64,000 nt of DNA from Molossus alvarezi (GCA_037176705.1 CM073891.1:97709827-97773826); one strand, 5' to 3'; positions 12,186 through 24,598 are shown, counted from the first letter of the stretch. Notes: generated from the sequence alone by a model not told the origin. Numbers and translations: made by a program.

Positions 12186-12433
12186 TTTTTTTTTAATCCT
12201 CACCCGAGGACATTTTTCCATTTTTTGTACAGACAGAGTGGGAGGGAGAGAGAGGAAGAGAGAGAGAGGGAAACATCGATGTGAAAGGGACACATCGAGT
12301 GGCTGCCACCCACACGACCAACCATGGCCGGGGACAAACTGCAACCGAGGTACATGCCCTTAGCGGGAACCGAACCCTGGTCTCTCCGGACCTCAGGTGG
12401 ACGCTCTAACCGCTGAGCCAAACCGGCCAGGGC
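12186..12433 (-). mobile_element. Ves-like SINE, type A, antisense, recent
   Basis: A full-length type A copy with a perfect 17 bp TSD, GAAAACTGTATATCTTT, at 12169-12185 and 12434-12450. Confidence 0.95.
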
Positions 12434-12474
12434 GAAAACTGTATATCTTTATCTCATTCATATCTTTCTGTTAC

Positions 12475-12625
12475 ATTCTTTGTGACCTTTGACAGGTTAT
12501 TACAGTTGACTAAGCTTCAGTTTTGCCATTTAAAAGTAGAAATAATAATGATACTAATGAATAGGGTTAGTACAATGCTTAGCACATAATAAATGCTCAC
12601 TTTTGATTAGTTGTCACTTATTATT
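12475..12625 (+). repeat. MIR element, sense
   Basis: TGTGACCTTTGACAGGTTAT, then CTTCAGTTTTGCCATTTAAA, AATAATAATGATACTA and CAATGCTTAGCACATAATAA are in MIR order. Confidence 0.75.
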
Positions 12626-12678
12626 TCCTATAGTAATAACTAAGCAAATCTCTTCTTTTCATACTTTTTCCTGTGTTC

Positions 12679-12684
12679 CAGTAG
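12679..12684 (+). promoter_or_regulatory. Tandem CAG/TAG splice acceptor of exon c
   Basis: The acceptor reads CAGTAG followed by TACCGTGAA. The intron is phase 0, so using the first AG would begin the exon with an in-frame TAG, while the second AG gives the muskelin reading TAC CGT GAA. The repeat GTAGTA suggests a 3 bp duplication, though I cannot compare other species here. Confidence 0.85.
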
Positions 12685-12885
<201 letters not shown>

Positions 12886-13523
12886 TAAATATCAAACTTA
12901 GTTACTAGGGTGATTTCAAGTATATACAAGAAACTTTTTAAAAAAGAATGTAGGCTTATGTGAGTTATTACCTTTTTTTCCCCTGTCTTTTTACTATAAA
13001 GATTGTTAGGTCCTTGGTTAGGGATTTCTTTTATCTAGGTCCATAATGTAATGAGACTTGAAAAACAAAAAGAAACACATTGGCTTCACATAGGTAAATC
13101 TAAGTTGTCATCTTGGGATACCGTGCACTTATGAATGAATGCTAACTTTGACTAGCACTAAACCATATTAGAAAAAGGCTTTTAATGTTATCTTCAGTAT
13201 TAGTAGTCTATTTTTTATGTATTTTTGTTGATAGCAAAATGTCATTTTTTATTAGTCTAATTTGAGGAAGGAAATGGTTGGATAAGCCAAAAAAACGTTA
13301 TTAGTCCACAGTTATAGTGAATGGGGAAATTTAAATCGGAAACATCTTCTTTGTGGTGTGAATGCTACATAATTGCTGATATTCTTGGCTTATCTATCTG
13401 GTTTTGAAAGAAATGTGAATGTTAGAACATAATATAATCTCACAAAGTAACCATTTTAGAGGATGACACCCATTTGAATGTTTAAGGTCTGAAATGTTTT
13501 GTTATTTTAAAAAAGGATCTCTG

Positions 13524-13790
13524 GCCCTGGCCTGTTTGGCTCAGCAGTTAGAGCGTCAGCCCGTGGAGCAAAGAGTCACGGGTTCGATTCCGCCCAAGGG
13601 CATGTACCTCGGTTGCTCATCCCTGGCCCTGGTCAGGGTCATGCAGGAGGCAACCAGTCAATGTGTCCCTCTCACATCAATGTTTCTCTCTATCTCCCTT
13701 TCTCTTCCTCTCTCTCCCTCCCACTCTGTCTGAAGATAAATAGAAAAATATTCTCGGATGAGGATTAAAAAATAAAATAAAAATAAAAAG
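13524..13790 (+). mobile_element. Ves-like SINE, type A, sense
   Basis: A sense copy with tail hairpin (TTCTCGGATGAGGATT) and an AAATAAAATAAAAATAAAAA tail. The TSD core GGATCTCTG is at 13515-13523 and 13791-13799. Confidence 0.94.
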
Positions 13791-13810
13791 GGATCTCTGC
13801 TGCTTTATAG

Positions 13811-14069
13811 CAGCACTTTTCAACTTTTTTCATCTCATGGCACAATTAAACTAATAAAATTCTGCAGTACACCAAAATTTTTTTTTGCCAATCTGACAAA
13901 AAAAATAAGACACAATTTGATTCATTCATACTGGACGGATGTTGTTGTGTTGGCTGTTGTCATTTTTTTTATTTGACAGTCTAAGGGAAAAGAAGTCAGT
14001 GCCCTTGACTAAATAGTCAGATACTGCATGTTTTGAAAATTCGTGTGGCATACTGGTTGAAAATCATTG
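13811..14069. mobile_element. Nonautonomous hAT element, 259 bp
   Basis: The terminal inverted repeats are CAGCACTTTTCAAC at the left and GTTGAAAATCATTG at the right (11 of 14 complementary). The flanking 8 bp target sites are CTTTATAG (13803-13810) and CTTTATAC (14070-14077), the hAT signature length. The interior is AT-rich and contains no open frame, so it is a MITE-like derivative moved by a hAT transposase elsewhere. Confidence 0.85.
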
Positions 14070-14099
14070 CTTTATACAGTGTCATCCTTTTCCAGTTCC

Positions 14100-14860
14100 T
14101 GGTGCACAGCTCCTAACACCCTTGGAATCAGTGGAGGGATAAGAGTGTCTTGTATGCTGAGATGACTGGTGGCTGGGTTCCTAGATAGCTTCAGATCTCC
14201 AGAAAGACCAAACCGTGTAGATTAGAGGACTGGAAATTTCAGTAGCACCCCTCCCCCGCAACACACACACCTCTGAGGAGGGGAGAGGGGTCAGAGATTA
14301 AGTTCTGTCACCAATGGCCATTATGTTAATCAATCATATCTACGAAATGGAACCTCAAGAAAAAGGCCCTAAACAACAGAATTCGAAGAGCTTCCAGTTT
14401 GGTGAACACATCAGAGTGCTGGGAGAATGGTATGCCCAGACAGGGCATGAAGGCTATGTGCACATTCCTTCTCCCAGTACCTTGCCCTGTCCCTTTCTTC
14501 CATTTGACTATCGCTGAGCTGTATTTTGTATAATTAACCAATATTAGTAAGTAAAGCTCTTTCCTAAATTCTGTGATCACTCTGAGTTATTGAACTTTGT
14601 TGGGAGTTGTGGGAAGCCATGATTTGTAGCCTGTGTGTTACAAGTTCAGTGGCCTGGGACTTGTGCTTGGCATCTAAAGTGGGGATTGTCTTGTGGGACT
14701 GAGCCATTTAACTTGTGGAATCTGATGCTAACTCCAGGTAGATAATGTAAGCATTAAACTGAATTGTTGGATACCTAGTTGGTGTTAGAGAATTAGAGAA
14801 ATGGTTGCTGTAAGGATAAAACCCCACACACTTGGTGTCAGAAACGTGAGTAAAAGCCAT
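14100..14860 (+). repeat. Ancient LTR-like interspersed repeat (family not named)
   Basis: Several blocks recall a widespread ancient mammalian repeat: TGAGATGACTGGTGGCTGG, ACCAATGGCCATTATGTTAA, GTATGCCCAGACAGGGCATG, CTTGTGGGACTGAGCC, and an ending near CACACTTGGTGTCAGAA. It is GC-richer than its surroundings. I recognise the pattern but cannot fix its name. A short open frame inside (14314-14517) is a by-product. Confidence 0.5.
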
Positions 14861-17800
14861 TTAATGCTTGATATGAAACTTGAGGAATAAAATTTGGTGA
14901 ATCTTTTTATAGAAAGAAATAAAGAAAAACAGACTTTCTCACTGCTTTTATATCCTTTAATCTTATCACTGTTATCATTCAGTATTATTAGGTACTCACT
15001 CATCAGATATTGGTTGAATTTTACAATGGAAGAAAACAGAACCAGTATTGCCTTCTTTGTAAATTTAAAGTTAACTTAAAATGAGTTGCTTTTAGCTCCA
15101 TTGAGTTACAACAACCCTCCTGCCTCTCAGCCTTGTACATTGTTACTGCTTATTTAATTGATACTTGCAAAAAAATGATTATGTTTGAAATAGAATATAC
15201 TTTGGAATATAAACAAATAGAATATGTACGATAATCCTTCCCAAACCATTAAACTGCCACCAATGAAAGTATATGTGTGTGTGTGTATGCCATTTCAAAG
15301 AATTAATTCTATGTATTTTTTAACCTTATAGAATAAGAAAGGCACAAGTAATTTTATGGATTTCTTGTTTTGTTTCAAATCTTTTAAGTCATGTAATATT
15401 TTGTTAAGGTAAAGTAAACAACAACAATGGCAACAAAAACCACTGACAACTTTCTGTAATTATTAGGCTAAAAGCAGTTATATTTTAAAACTATTTAGTT
15501 ATATACTCATTTAAGATAATTTCTTAATATCACATCCAACTCTGATACTCCAGAGACTTAACTTACATTCCTGCTCTAGGAAGGAACAGAGTTAAATTGG
15601 TAGTAACTCTATTCTTGAAACTTAGAGCCAAGTTATATTTTATGTACTCCTCAACTGGCTTGTAACAGTGTTTAGTTAATAAACATTCCTTCCAGGGTTG
15701 TTCAGTTTGCTGCTGACTTCACTGATGATAATTTGTTGGACAAATAAGGAAGTAAACACTGCAGAGTTTTTTTTGGCTTCTGTTCCACTACAAACATAGC
15801 AGAGAAGGGCAAGGAGTTCTGCTTGCTAACTAGGAAAGTTGAGAGAATCAAAAGTATCTTCTATCAAGCATCTTATAATGGAAGAAACAAAAATTACTTT
15901 TCATATATGTAGTGTATTACTACACTCTTCAAGTATGGTCTGTATTTTAAGAAAGTGTGTCTAATTAGCTTCTTATTTGCCTAGAAACATCGTGCATTTA
16001 CATTTAATTTCATTAGAGGTGGTTCCTGAACCAATCATTGCTACTTCCTCTCTGACAATGCCAAGGAGAAAAGGTAGAATCCAGTGATAATGGGAAAAAG
16101 TAATCACCTAGGAAAAGGAAATTATCAAAGAAAACCTCCCTTTGCAGCGTTTATTTTATTTCCTTTTGAAATAAAAGTTTACTCTTGTGAGATAAGGGTG
16201 GACTAAAGTTGAATAAATAGCACTCCAATAGGCTCAGTAGTTGGAGTGTTTCCCAAAGTTTCAACTTTCCTCTTTCCATTTTATCTCCTTTCCTCTCTCC
16301 ATTTTTACCTCCTTCCCCCCTCCCTTCTTCCTTCTTCCCCTCCTCTTTTTCTCTCTTAAATCTGTCTCTTCCCTCCTCTTGGTTTATGCAGTGGTTATTA
16401 ATTATATGGTAGGTCTTTTTGCTCCTTAAAAGTTTTATTTGAGTTACCTTTGTGGCAGGGTTTTTAAACTGCTAATTTAGTATTATCAATAGCTCTAGGA
16501 CTATATTTTGTATTTCTTTTTGAGTGAGCATTGGTAGTTTGTGTCTTGAGGAATATGCTCATTTCATCTAAATTGATGAATTTATTGGCATAAAGTTGTT
16601 CATACTATTTTGTTACTATCCTTTTCATACCTTATGTCATCTCTTATTCTTGATATTGGTAATTTTTGTCTTTTTTTCTTAGCAGTCTGGCTAGAAATCT
16701 ATTCATGTTATTTTAAGAAAACATTCTTGGTTTCTTTTGTCTTTTCTGTGTGTGTGTATTTTTCTCTTTCTATTTCATTGATTTCTTTTGTCTTTATTTA
16801 CTTTCTTCTACATGCTTTGGTTTTAATTTGCTTTTCTAGTTTCTTAAAGTGAAAGCAGAGGCCATTAACTTGAGATCCTTCTTTTCTAATATAGGCATTT
16901 GATGTCAAGAGTTTCTAAGTTCTGTATCACAAATTTTGCTATGCTGTGTTTCATTTTTGTTCCATTTAAAAGGCTTATGCATAACGACTTATTTTTCTTT
17001 CCAACCCTCACGCTTTTTTCTCCTTGTGTTTAGTCTTTGGTACAGGATATAAGGTTGAGGTGACATAATGGTAGTAAATTTCCTGGTGTATTTCATAATC
17101 TCAAAAGAAATGCTTTCAACATTTTATTTTTAAATATGATTTTTGATCTAAATGTGATTTTCGGAGATCCTGTATCAGATTCCTAGATTGCTAAGAGTTT
17201 ATGTTATAAATTAATAGAAGTGAATTAATAAAAAGTGAATTTTACCACTTTTTCTCTACTCATTGTGATATGATTTTTTCCCCCTACTTTATTGTTATGT
17301 GAAATCATAGTGATTGGTTTTCTAATGTTAAACTAAAAAACAAAAGTGATTGGTTTTTGCTGTATTTGAGATGTAGACTGACTAATGTTCTGTTAGAATT
17401 CTTCCAGCTATTTGCATTAGTAGGATTGGCCTTGTAATTTTTTTTTCTCTTACCTTCCTTTTCAGGTTTCGTATCATTGTTAGGCTAATCTCACATAATG
17501 GGTTGAAGAGTTAACCTGTTCTTCCTATTCTCTGATTATGTGTAAGATTTTAATTATTTCTTTCTCATATGCTTGATAGAACTTACCATTGAGCTCTCTG
17601 TTCTTGGAATTTGCTTGGAGGGAGTATTTTTTGTCTATCAATTCAGTATCTTTAAATCTTGTAGGATATTCAGGATTGTAGTTTGGTTGGTTTGACAAGT
17701 TACATTTTTCTATGAATTTATCAGTGTCACTTAAAATTTCAAAGTTGTGAGCATGAAAATATACCTGATATCCCCTTGTCTGTTTAATGTTTACAGGATT

Positions 17801-18078
17801 TCTTGAATGTCTTTTTTTATTCCTTATAGTTTGTTTTGTTTTTTTTTTCTTTCCATCACACAGTCTCATCAGAATTATATCAAAATCACTGGTTTTTTAA
17901 GGAACTAATTTCTGAATTGTTGATTCTTTCTGTTATTTTTAATGTCCTTGACTTATGCTCTATGTTTAATGTCTTCTTTCTCTCTTTGGGATTACTTTGC
18001 TGTCTTATGGAGATGGATGTTTAGCTTATCAATTTCCAGACATTGTTATTTTCCCATTTAAGAATATTAATTTCCCGC

Positions 18079-19144
18079 TGTTCTAGGCAGTTAGACAGGC
18101 ATGAACAAAGCAAGGACTATGGGCCAGGTTCAGAAGGTCACTGGGTACCTAGCAACGGGCAAAGCTGGATTGGAACTTCGCCCTGAGAGTGACCTTTCCT
18201 TCCTTAACATATTACTGGTCATGTGGTCCATACCCTGACCTTCCCTTCTCTGAAATATTGCTAGTTATGTGGGTTAGACCCCCTTAGAGGGGGTACAAAC
18301 AAGGAGTCTGGAGACTAGCCCTTAAGCATTAAGCCCCCAGGACAGTGAGGTTTTGACCGGTGTCAAATACATCTAGGCCTCAGTTGTGTTTCAGCTCCAG
18401 GCCCAGAAAAGCAGCAAAACCAGATAAGGGATGCTATGGCTGACATCAGTAACAGCTGCATTGACTAATGACCCCCTTCCCTGGCGCCAACCAATGGGTA
18501 GAGACCACGATCCTGACACACCTGAAAAGCTGATGAATATTCTATTGGGATCCTCTCCTGAGACCTCTAGATAAATACCATCAAGATGGAAGACCCAGTG
18601 CAGCTCTCTCTATGGAGCATGTCTGCACCTTTCCCCACCCCCTCCCCTACAGGTGCGTTTTCCTTAGCTCCCTCTCTCTCTTCTAAGTTCCAAGGGCCCT
18701 TCTTTTGCCCCTGTAACTTGTTTCCTGAGCCCATTTTTTCTTTTTTTTTTCTTTTTTCTCCTTACCTGAGGACATTTTTGCATTTATCTTCAGGTAGAGC
18801 AGGAGGGAGAGAGGAAGGAAGAAAGAAAGAAACATCGATGTGAGAGAGACACATCGAGTGGCTGCCACCCACATGACCCCAACCGGGGCTGGGGACAAAT
18901 TGCAACCAAGCTACATGCCTTTAGTGGGAACTGAAACTGGGACTCTCTGGTGCGAGGGCCGATGCTCTTAACTGCTGAGCCAAATTGGCCAGGGCCTGAG
19001 CCCATTTTTTCAATGGCTCACTTCTTCTACCTCTGTGACTTTCTAAATAAATTTTCTGTTATAGTTTTGAGTCTTGGCTCTGAATTCTCTCTCAGCCAGA
19101 ACTCAAGTACCAGTCTAACACCTGGCACTGTTTTGCCACCAGCA
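18079..19144 (+). mobile_element. Solo endogenous retrovirus LTR, split by a SINE
   Basis: About 795 bp once the nested SINE and its duplication are discounted. It begins TGTTCTAGGCAGTTAGACAG, and its right end is uncertain (AACA near 19120 or AGCA at 19144). It shows LTR regulatory order: CCAAT at 18491-18495, a TATA-like ATAAATA at 18571-18577 and AATAAA at 19046-19051. It is GC-richer than the surrounding L1 DNA. No gag, pol or env sequence flanks it, so it is a recombined solo copy, probably class I-like (inference). Confidence 0.65.
18741..18995 (-). mobile_element. Ves-like SINE, type A, antisense, inside the LTR
   Basis: A full-length type A copy with a perfect 16 bp TSD, CTGAGCCCATTTTTTC, at 18725-18740 and 18996-19011. 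It therefore postdates the LTR. Confidence 0.95.
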
Positions 19145-19414
19145 CCTCTACTTATTTTTCATTTGTGCTATGAAGTTTATTTTTATCCAGTTCAGTGATT
19201 TCATTATGAAATAATATGGTTATTTTGTGCACCATAATTATATAGAAATGAAGTTTTTGGTTTTCAAATACTTAAAAATTTTCTGGTTATTTTATTTGTT
19301 ACTGATTTCTAGTGTGAATGAATAGTGGTTAGAGTACATATTCTGTATGATTTTAGTCCTTTGAAATTTGATGAGACTTACTACATGGCCCACTTAGTTC
19401 ATTTTTTTATAAAA

Positions 19415-19459
19415 AAAAATATATATACACACACACACACATATATACACACACACACT
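19415..19459. repeat. (AT)n/(AC)n microsatellite
   Basis: Alternating ATATAT and ACACAC blocks, likely length-variable. It lies in decayed L1. Confidence 0.9.
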
Positions 19460-19796
19460 TGGACAGAATGTGAGTTCTTTAGTTATTGGGGCACAGTTCT
19501 GTGTATGTCTATTTGGTTCAGTCTGCTAATCATGTTGCATAAATCTTCTTTACCAATATTGATCTTTCTAATTTTTGCAATTACTAAGAAAAATGTGTTA
19601 ATACTTCCCACTACTTCTTATAGTTCTTTAATTGTTTTTGCTTTATATATTTTAAAGGCATGTTTCTAGACACATATAAATTTTAAATTCTTTTATTTGG
19701 AATTAAATCTTTTTTTCATTGTGAAATGTATTTTTATCTTTAGTAATATTTTGCCTTGAGATATAAATTGTCTTGAATTAAGACATCTGCTTCCAA

Positions 19797-19974
19797 CCAG
19801 CCAGTGTGGCTCAGTGGTTGAGCATCGACCCGTGTGTCAAGAGGTTGGTGGCTCAATTCCCGGTCAGGGTACATGTCCTGGTTGTGGGCTTGCAGGAGGC
19901 TGCTGATCGATGTTTCTCTCCTTCCTTCTCCCCTCCTCTCTCTCAAATCAATAAAAACATTAAAAAAAAAAAAG
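19797..19974 (+). mobile_element. Ves-like SINE, type B, sense, internally shortened
   Basis: A type B head and tail with a deletion between GTTGTGGGC and TTGCAGGAGG. The TSD is GACATCTGCTTCCAA (19782-19796) and GACATCTACTTTCAA (19975-19989). Confidence 0.92.
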
Positions 19975-20057
19975 GACATCTACTTTCAATTGTTTTGTAT
20001 AGCCTGTCTTTTTCCATCTTTTTTTTGTTATTGTTGTTTTTGTTTTGTTTTGTTTTT

Positions 20058-20154
20058 GGTACGTGCTTCTAAGCCTCTAGGGCCTAGCGGGAACTGAACC
20101 CGGGACTCTGGTCCGCAGGCTGATAATCCAACTGCTGAGCCAAACCGGCCAGGG
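20058..20154 (-). mobile_element. Partial type A SINE, head only plus scrambled remnant
   Basis: From 20082 to 20154 it is a clean minus-strand type A head including the B box. Further left only GGTACGTGC fits the SINE, interrupted by about 15 unrelated bases (20068-20082). The CT tract and hairpin tail are missing. T-rich runs lie on both sides and no TSD is clear. Confidence 0.75.
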
Positions 20155-20205
20155 CGTTTTTTTTTTTTTTCAACCCCTCTGTATCCTTTTTGAAAAGAAA
20201 TATCT

Positions 20206-20463
20206 CGCCCTGGCTGGTTTGCCTCAGCAGTTAGAGCGTTGGCCTGTGGACCAGAGAGTCCCGGGTTCGGTTCCCACTAGGGGCATGTACCTTGGTTGCA
20301 GTTTGTCCCCGGCCTCGGTTGGGGTTGTATGGGTGGCAGCCACTCAATGTGTCTCTTTCATGTCGATGTTTTTCTCTCTCTCTTCCCTCCTCTCTCCTTC
20401 CCACTCTGTCTGAAGATAAATGCAAAAATGTCCTAGGGTGAGGGATTTAAAAAAAAAAAAAGT
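20206..20463 (+). mobile_element. Ves-like SINE, type A, sense
   Basis: A full-length sense copy ending TCCTAGGGTGAGGGATTT and A13. The TSD is not evident. Confidence 0.92.
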
Positions 20464-22318
20464 GTCTTTTGGAAATTTAGTTGGATTTTTTTTTTTTAAT
20501 CTGTTGCCTTTATGTTTGACCATTTATTTACATGATTGAATTACTGATAAATATGTACATTTAAACCTACCATATTCCTTTATATTCTTTTTCATGTCTG
20601 TTCTTTCTTCTTTTTGGTTGTTGTCTTACTTTCTAATCTTTTTATATATTTTTTTATTTATTTGGAAATAATTCACTCTCTATGTATTTTATTAATGATT
20701 AGTCTAGGAATTACAAAAAGTATACATACTTAACACAATTCATTAGTACCTTTTCTCTCTTCCCATACAAGAACTTAATGGACTTTCAGCTCTCAACTCT
20801 CAACTTTCAACTCTCACCTTCCAACTCATGCTATTGTCCTATATTTTGAAATTTTATTCAAAGACTCTATAAAATAGTACTGTTTGTGTTTTATACAATG
20901 TTCATTTTTCACCCAGATATTTATTAATTTTTTTCTCCATCACTATTTGTATTGTTGATCTTAAAAGGAGGATCATCTTCTGCCTTAAACACTTCCTTTA
21001 TAAATTTTTCTAATGCAGATTAACTCTCTCAGTTTTTATGTGCTTGAAAATTTTATCTTTTCTTGAAGGATATTTTTGCTGGATATGGAATTCTAGGTTG
21101 ACAGTTATTTTCTTCAAATACAGTTTTGTATATTACTCTGCTGTTAACCAGTTTTCATTGTTCCTATCAAGAATGTATTATAATTTTCAACTGTTGCTCC
21201 TTTCACTTAATCTTTTTTCCATGTATTTTATCTTAGTTTTAGATTATTTTAAAGTTATATTAACAGGGCAACTCCAGTGTGGCAGCGCTGTTAGTTTAGT
21301 GTATTTTGGTTTTCTTGTAAGTAAATGTATGTTGCCTTTATCTGTCTTTTGTTTCTTTAATGTTCTCATTTGTTCTTTTTAAAGACACCTTTATGTTGAA
21401 TTCTTCAAGCTTCTCTGAATTCTTTATCTCACATCCATTACTATATTACTAGTAGGTTCTTACACCTTGGCTTTCATTTCTGTGATGTTTTCGTGTTTTT
21501 CTTTCTCTTTTCTTTCAGCTCTGACAATTCCTATTTGATTTCCTCTTATTGCTGTACCATATTTTTTCCAACTATTTATATCTCTACTTTTCAACTGTTT
21601 ATATTTTTAATTTGTGCTCATGTTTTATAGAGAGGGTTGCTTACTTAACTTTTATATATTCATGCAAAAGTATTTGACCATTTTCATCTGTTACATGCCT
21701 GCATTTTTCTGTTAAATCAGATTCATTTGCCACTTAAAAAATAGTTTCCTGCTTTTCCTTTTTATATCTGTTTATAACTCTTGAGTTGATTTATTTTTCT
21801 ATTATTTATTAATCTTTGAATTAGATGAGTTTCTTATGGGTCAGGAGCTATGGCTGTGTTCTAGGATAGCAAGATTTTTGCTTTTTCCTTTAGGATACTG
21901 TTTCTTCTCAGCAATATTCAAAATGTAAAATCTCTCCCCCCATCCCACCACCCCCACCTGACTGACATCCTGCTTTTGGAAACATGGCTTCTTTCCATAT
22001 CCCTGTTGTTTCATGTCTTTGTGCCTTTGTTTATGGTGTATTGCCTTACGTGATTACTTTCCTTTACATCATTATTCACTCTTAACTCATTCTTCAAGTC
22101 CAGCTCTTTCCAGATAGCTTTTATTATTCTTGTACACCAATTGCTTTCCCTTCTGTTAACTTATGTTAGCCTTTGTGTTATATTTCTCATTTTGTGCATA
22201 AAAGATTGTTAGTTTTCTGCCAAGTATAGTTCCAACTATTACATAATTATTGTTGTCATAACTAACGTATTTGAGAGTGTTAACAACGTGCCATTTACTC
22301 TTCTAAACTCTATATAAG

Positions 22319-22532
22319 GTCCTGGTTGGGTTGCTCCGTTGGTTAGAGTGTCATCCTGATACCTCACGGCTGCAGGTTCAAAACCCAGTCAGGGCACATA
22401 CAAGAAACAACCAATGAATGTATAAATAAATAGAACAACAAATCAGTGTCTCTCTCTCTATCTCTTTCTGCGCCCCCCTCGCCTCTCTCTAACAATCAGT
22501 CATTAAAAAAACTTGTTTTAAAGAAATATATA
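22319..22532 (+). mobile_element. Divergent Ves-family SINE, sense
   Basis: The head is GTCCTGGTTGGGTTGCTCCG. A B-box-like GCAGGTTCAAAACCC, an A-rich middle (ATGAATGTATAAATAAATAG), a CT tract and TAACAATCAGTCATTAAAAA follow. It is a different subfamily from types A-C. The TSD is AAACTCTATATAAG (22305-22318) and AAACCCTATATATG (22533-22546). Confidence 0.85.
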
Positions 22533-22559
22533 AAACCCTATATATGAATTAATTTATTT

Positions 22560-22715
22560 AATTCTCATACCTTCTAGGGTAAGTATTATTGTTATCCCCG
22601 TTTAATAAATGAGAATGATTAATTTGTCTAAGACAGTATAGCTAGCAAGTGGCAGAGGTAAGATTTGAATTCGTGCTGTTTACCACTATGCTTTACTATC
22701 CTAGTGAATATGTAC
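22560..22715 (-). repeat. MIR element, antisense
   Basis: Reverse MIR order: TTATTGTTATCCCCGTTTAA, then AATGAGAATGATTAATTTG, then AGCTAGCAAGTGGCAGAGG and GATTTGAATTCG. Confidence 0.78.
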
Positions 22716-23311
22716 TGGGTCATTTTCCCCATTATTTATTATTGTACTATAACTGCCTTAATTCATATTTTTTTCTTCAGAATTTGAACAAATGCTGAAA
22801 TGCATTATTTTTAAAAAGTCTGTTTTACCCAGCCTTATTATTCTTGATTATCAAAAAGGTTTTTATGCTTGACACATTATTTACTTATAAGTGAATTTTT
22901 AATTTTTTTAAATAGAATCTTTGTTTTGATGAAGAAATCAGACAGCAGTACTATAATCTATGCTTTTTTTTTTTTAAATCTTAGATGAGGTTTGAACATT
23001 AATTTTTTTCTTTTGGTAAAGGCTTCCTTCCCAAGTTTCATTTTTTAGTCATGTACTTTTTAAGATAGTATTCACTGTTGGAGACAAGAACAGTTTGTGC
23101 CTAGTTAGGACTGTATGAAATGTGTTTATTTATAATAATCATAAGGGACAAATGAGGTAGTACTGGACCTAGAGTCTTTAAGTAGTTTGAAAATCTCTTG
23201 TTATCTTTTTACTTCTTTTTTTATAGTTTCACTTTTCTAATTTTCTACTTTTGATTTTTGTCAAAAATAGACATTTAAAAATATTGGCAACTGCCTGACT
23301 TCTTTCCTCTT

Positions 23312-23534
23312 AAAAAATTTTTCTTTTCTTTATTGATTTTAGAGAGAGGAAGGGGAAGGGAGGGAGGGAGAGAGAAAGAAACATCGATGAGAGAGAACAT
23401 CGATTCGCCGCCTCTTGCATGCTCCACCACTGGAGATTTGGCCCACAACCTGGGCATGTGCCCTGACCAGGAATCAAACCGGTGACCTTCTGGTGCTTAG
23501 GTTGACACTCAACCACTGAACCACACCAGCTGGG
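23312..23534 (-). mobile_element. Ves-like SINE, type B, antisense
   Basis: A type B copy with a GGGAGG-rich tract. The flanks CCTGACTTCTTTCC (23294-) and CCTGACTTTCTCTT (23535-) look like a decayed TSD. Confidence 0.92.
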
Positions 23535-24410
23535 CCTGACTTTCTCTTTAAAGCATAGAAGTAATTTTTAAAATGTAGGCGGCCATGCTTAAATGACTCA
23601 CTTTAATTTGTTTTTTAAGACTTGAAACAGTGTGGGTGCTGCTATATTTTTGTTAATGAGAATGTCATTGTTTCCATAGAGAGCCTAAATTTTTTTTGCT
23701 GAATTATATAGAAAATCAAAACAAAAGGCTTTTAGCAAGAACTTTCAAGAATTAGAAATACAGGGAGCATGGTAAGAGTATTTGGGATCGATGTGGACTT
23801 TTCATTTGTTTTTAGAACCTGAAAGGGAGGTCTTTCACATTAAAACAAGGTACTGAAAGCATTGCATTTTGAGAAAAATTTTTACCCTGCTGTAATGTTT
23901 GAAGCATTTTTTTGATTGTTTCAAAGGATTTCATCCTTATGACTTTGATTTCTAAAATGTAAACTTGTTCTATTAAATAATAAAGTTTCTTTAACATGTC
24001 TTTTACGGTTTTGAAACAGAATTTACTATTTACCAAAGCCTTAATAAACATTTGTATTACTACTTTTCTTTTTGAACGTATAAAAGAAGCATGTTATTTC
24101 ATTGAAAATAGTGACTAAATGTAAGCTGCTCCAGATTTGATCTGGGCTATTTATTGATAACCTAGTTTTCCTGGCAAGGGGCAGTAATATGTATTATAAT
24201 ATATAATAGATTAAATGAGGTTTCTCTTTATCATGTTTCTCTGCAACATGCCACATTTGTTGTTGTTGTTGTTTTTAATATTTATTTTGTTTGCAGTGGT
24301 TAGGTGATTTAATATTATAAAATGAAAATGTCAAGAAGGTAAAATAAGAGTTGGATATTTGTAGTGTAGAGAGATGTGAGAAGGCTGGAATTTATGTTTC
24401 TAGTTTTTTA

Positions 24411-24598
24411 TTATTATCATTATTGATTTGAGAGAGAGAGGAAGGAAGAAGGGAGGGAGAGAGAGAGAGAAAATACCGCTTGTTTGCCTCCCACACCAAC
24501 CAGGAATCGAACCCCAACCTGGCTTTGTGCCCTGACCTGGAACCGAACCTGTGACCCCTTGGTGCACAGGACAACACTCCAACCAACTGAGCCATACC
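24411..24598 (-). mobile_element. Older Ves-related SINE, antisense
   Basis: A minus-strand head (ATGGCTCAGTTGGTTGGAGT), an AGGTTCGGTTCC B box, a CT tract and a TCAAATCAATAAT tail. Another SINE has landed right at its 5' border. Confidence 0.85.

Larger units (their letters stand above)
16430..21830 (-). mobile_element. Long decayed antisense L1 mosaic
   Basis: Reverse-strand L1 ORF2 runs through the region from mid-ORF2 on the left towards the 5' side on the right. Examples are TTGGCATAAAGTTGTTCATA (16585-16605), the 114-codon minus frame 17525-17869 containing TDKFIEKCN and FYQAYEKE (decayed DKFLE and EFYQTFK motifs), and GGATATTTTTGCTGGATATG near 21068. It is broken by indels, a solo LTR and three SINE pieces. 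Parts of the 16440-17160 and 17240-18060 segments seem to cover the same ORF2 stretch, so more than one insertion may be involved. Confidence 0.65.

Noticed and set aside
14314..14517. A 67-codon frame in a GC-richer stretch as a possible exon or retrogene
   Set aside because: The region matches the layout of an ancient interspersed repeat. The frame has no flanking splice sites or recognisable protein.
17525..17869. A 114-codon minus-strand frame as a gene
   Set aside because: Motifs such as TDKFIEKCN and FYQAYEKE place it as decayed L1 ORF2.
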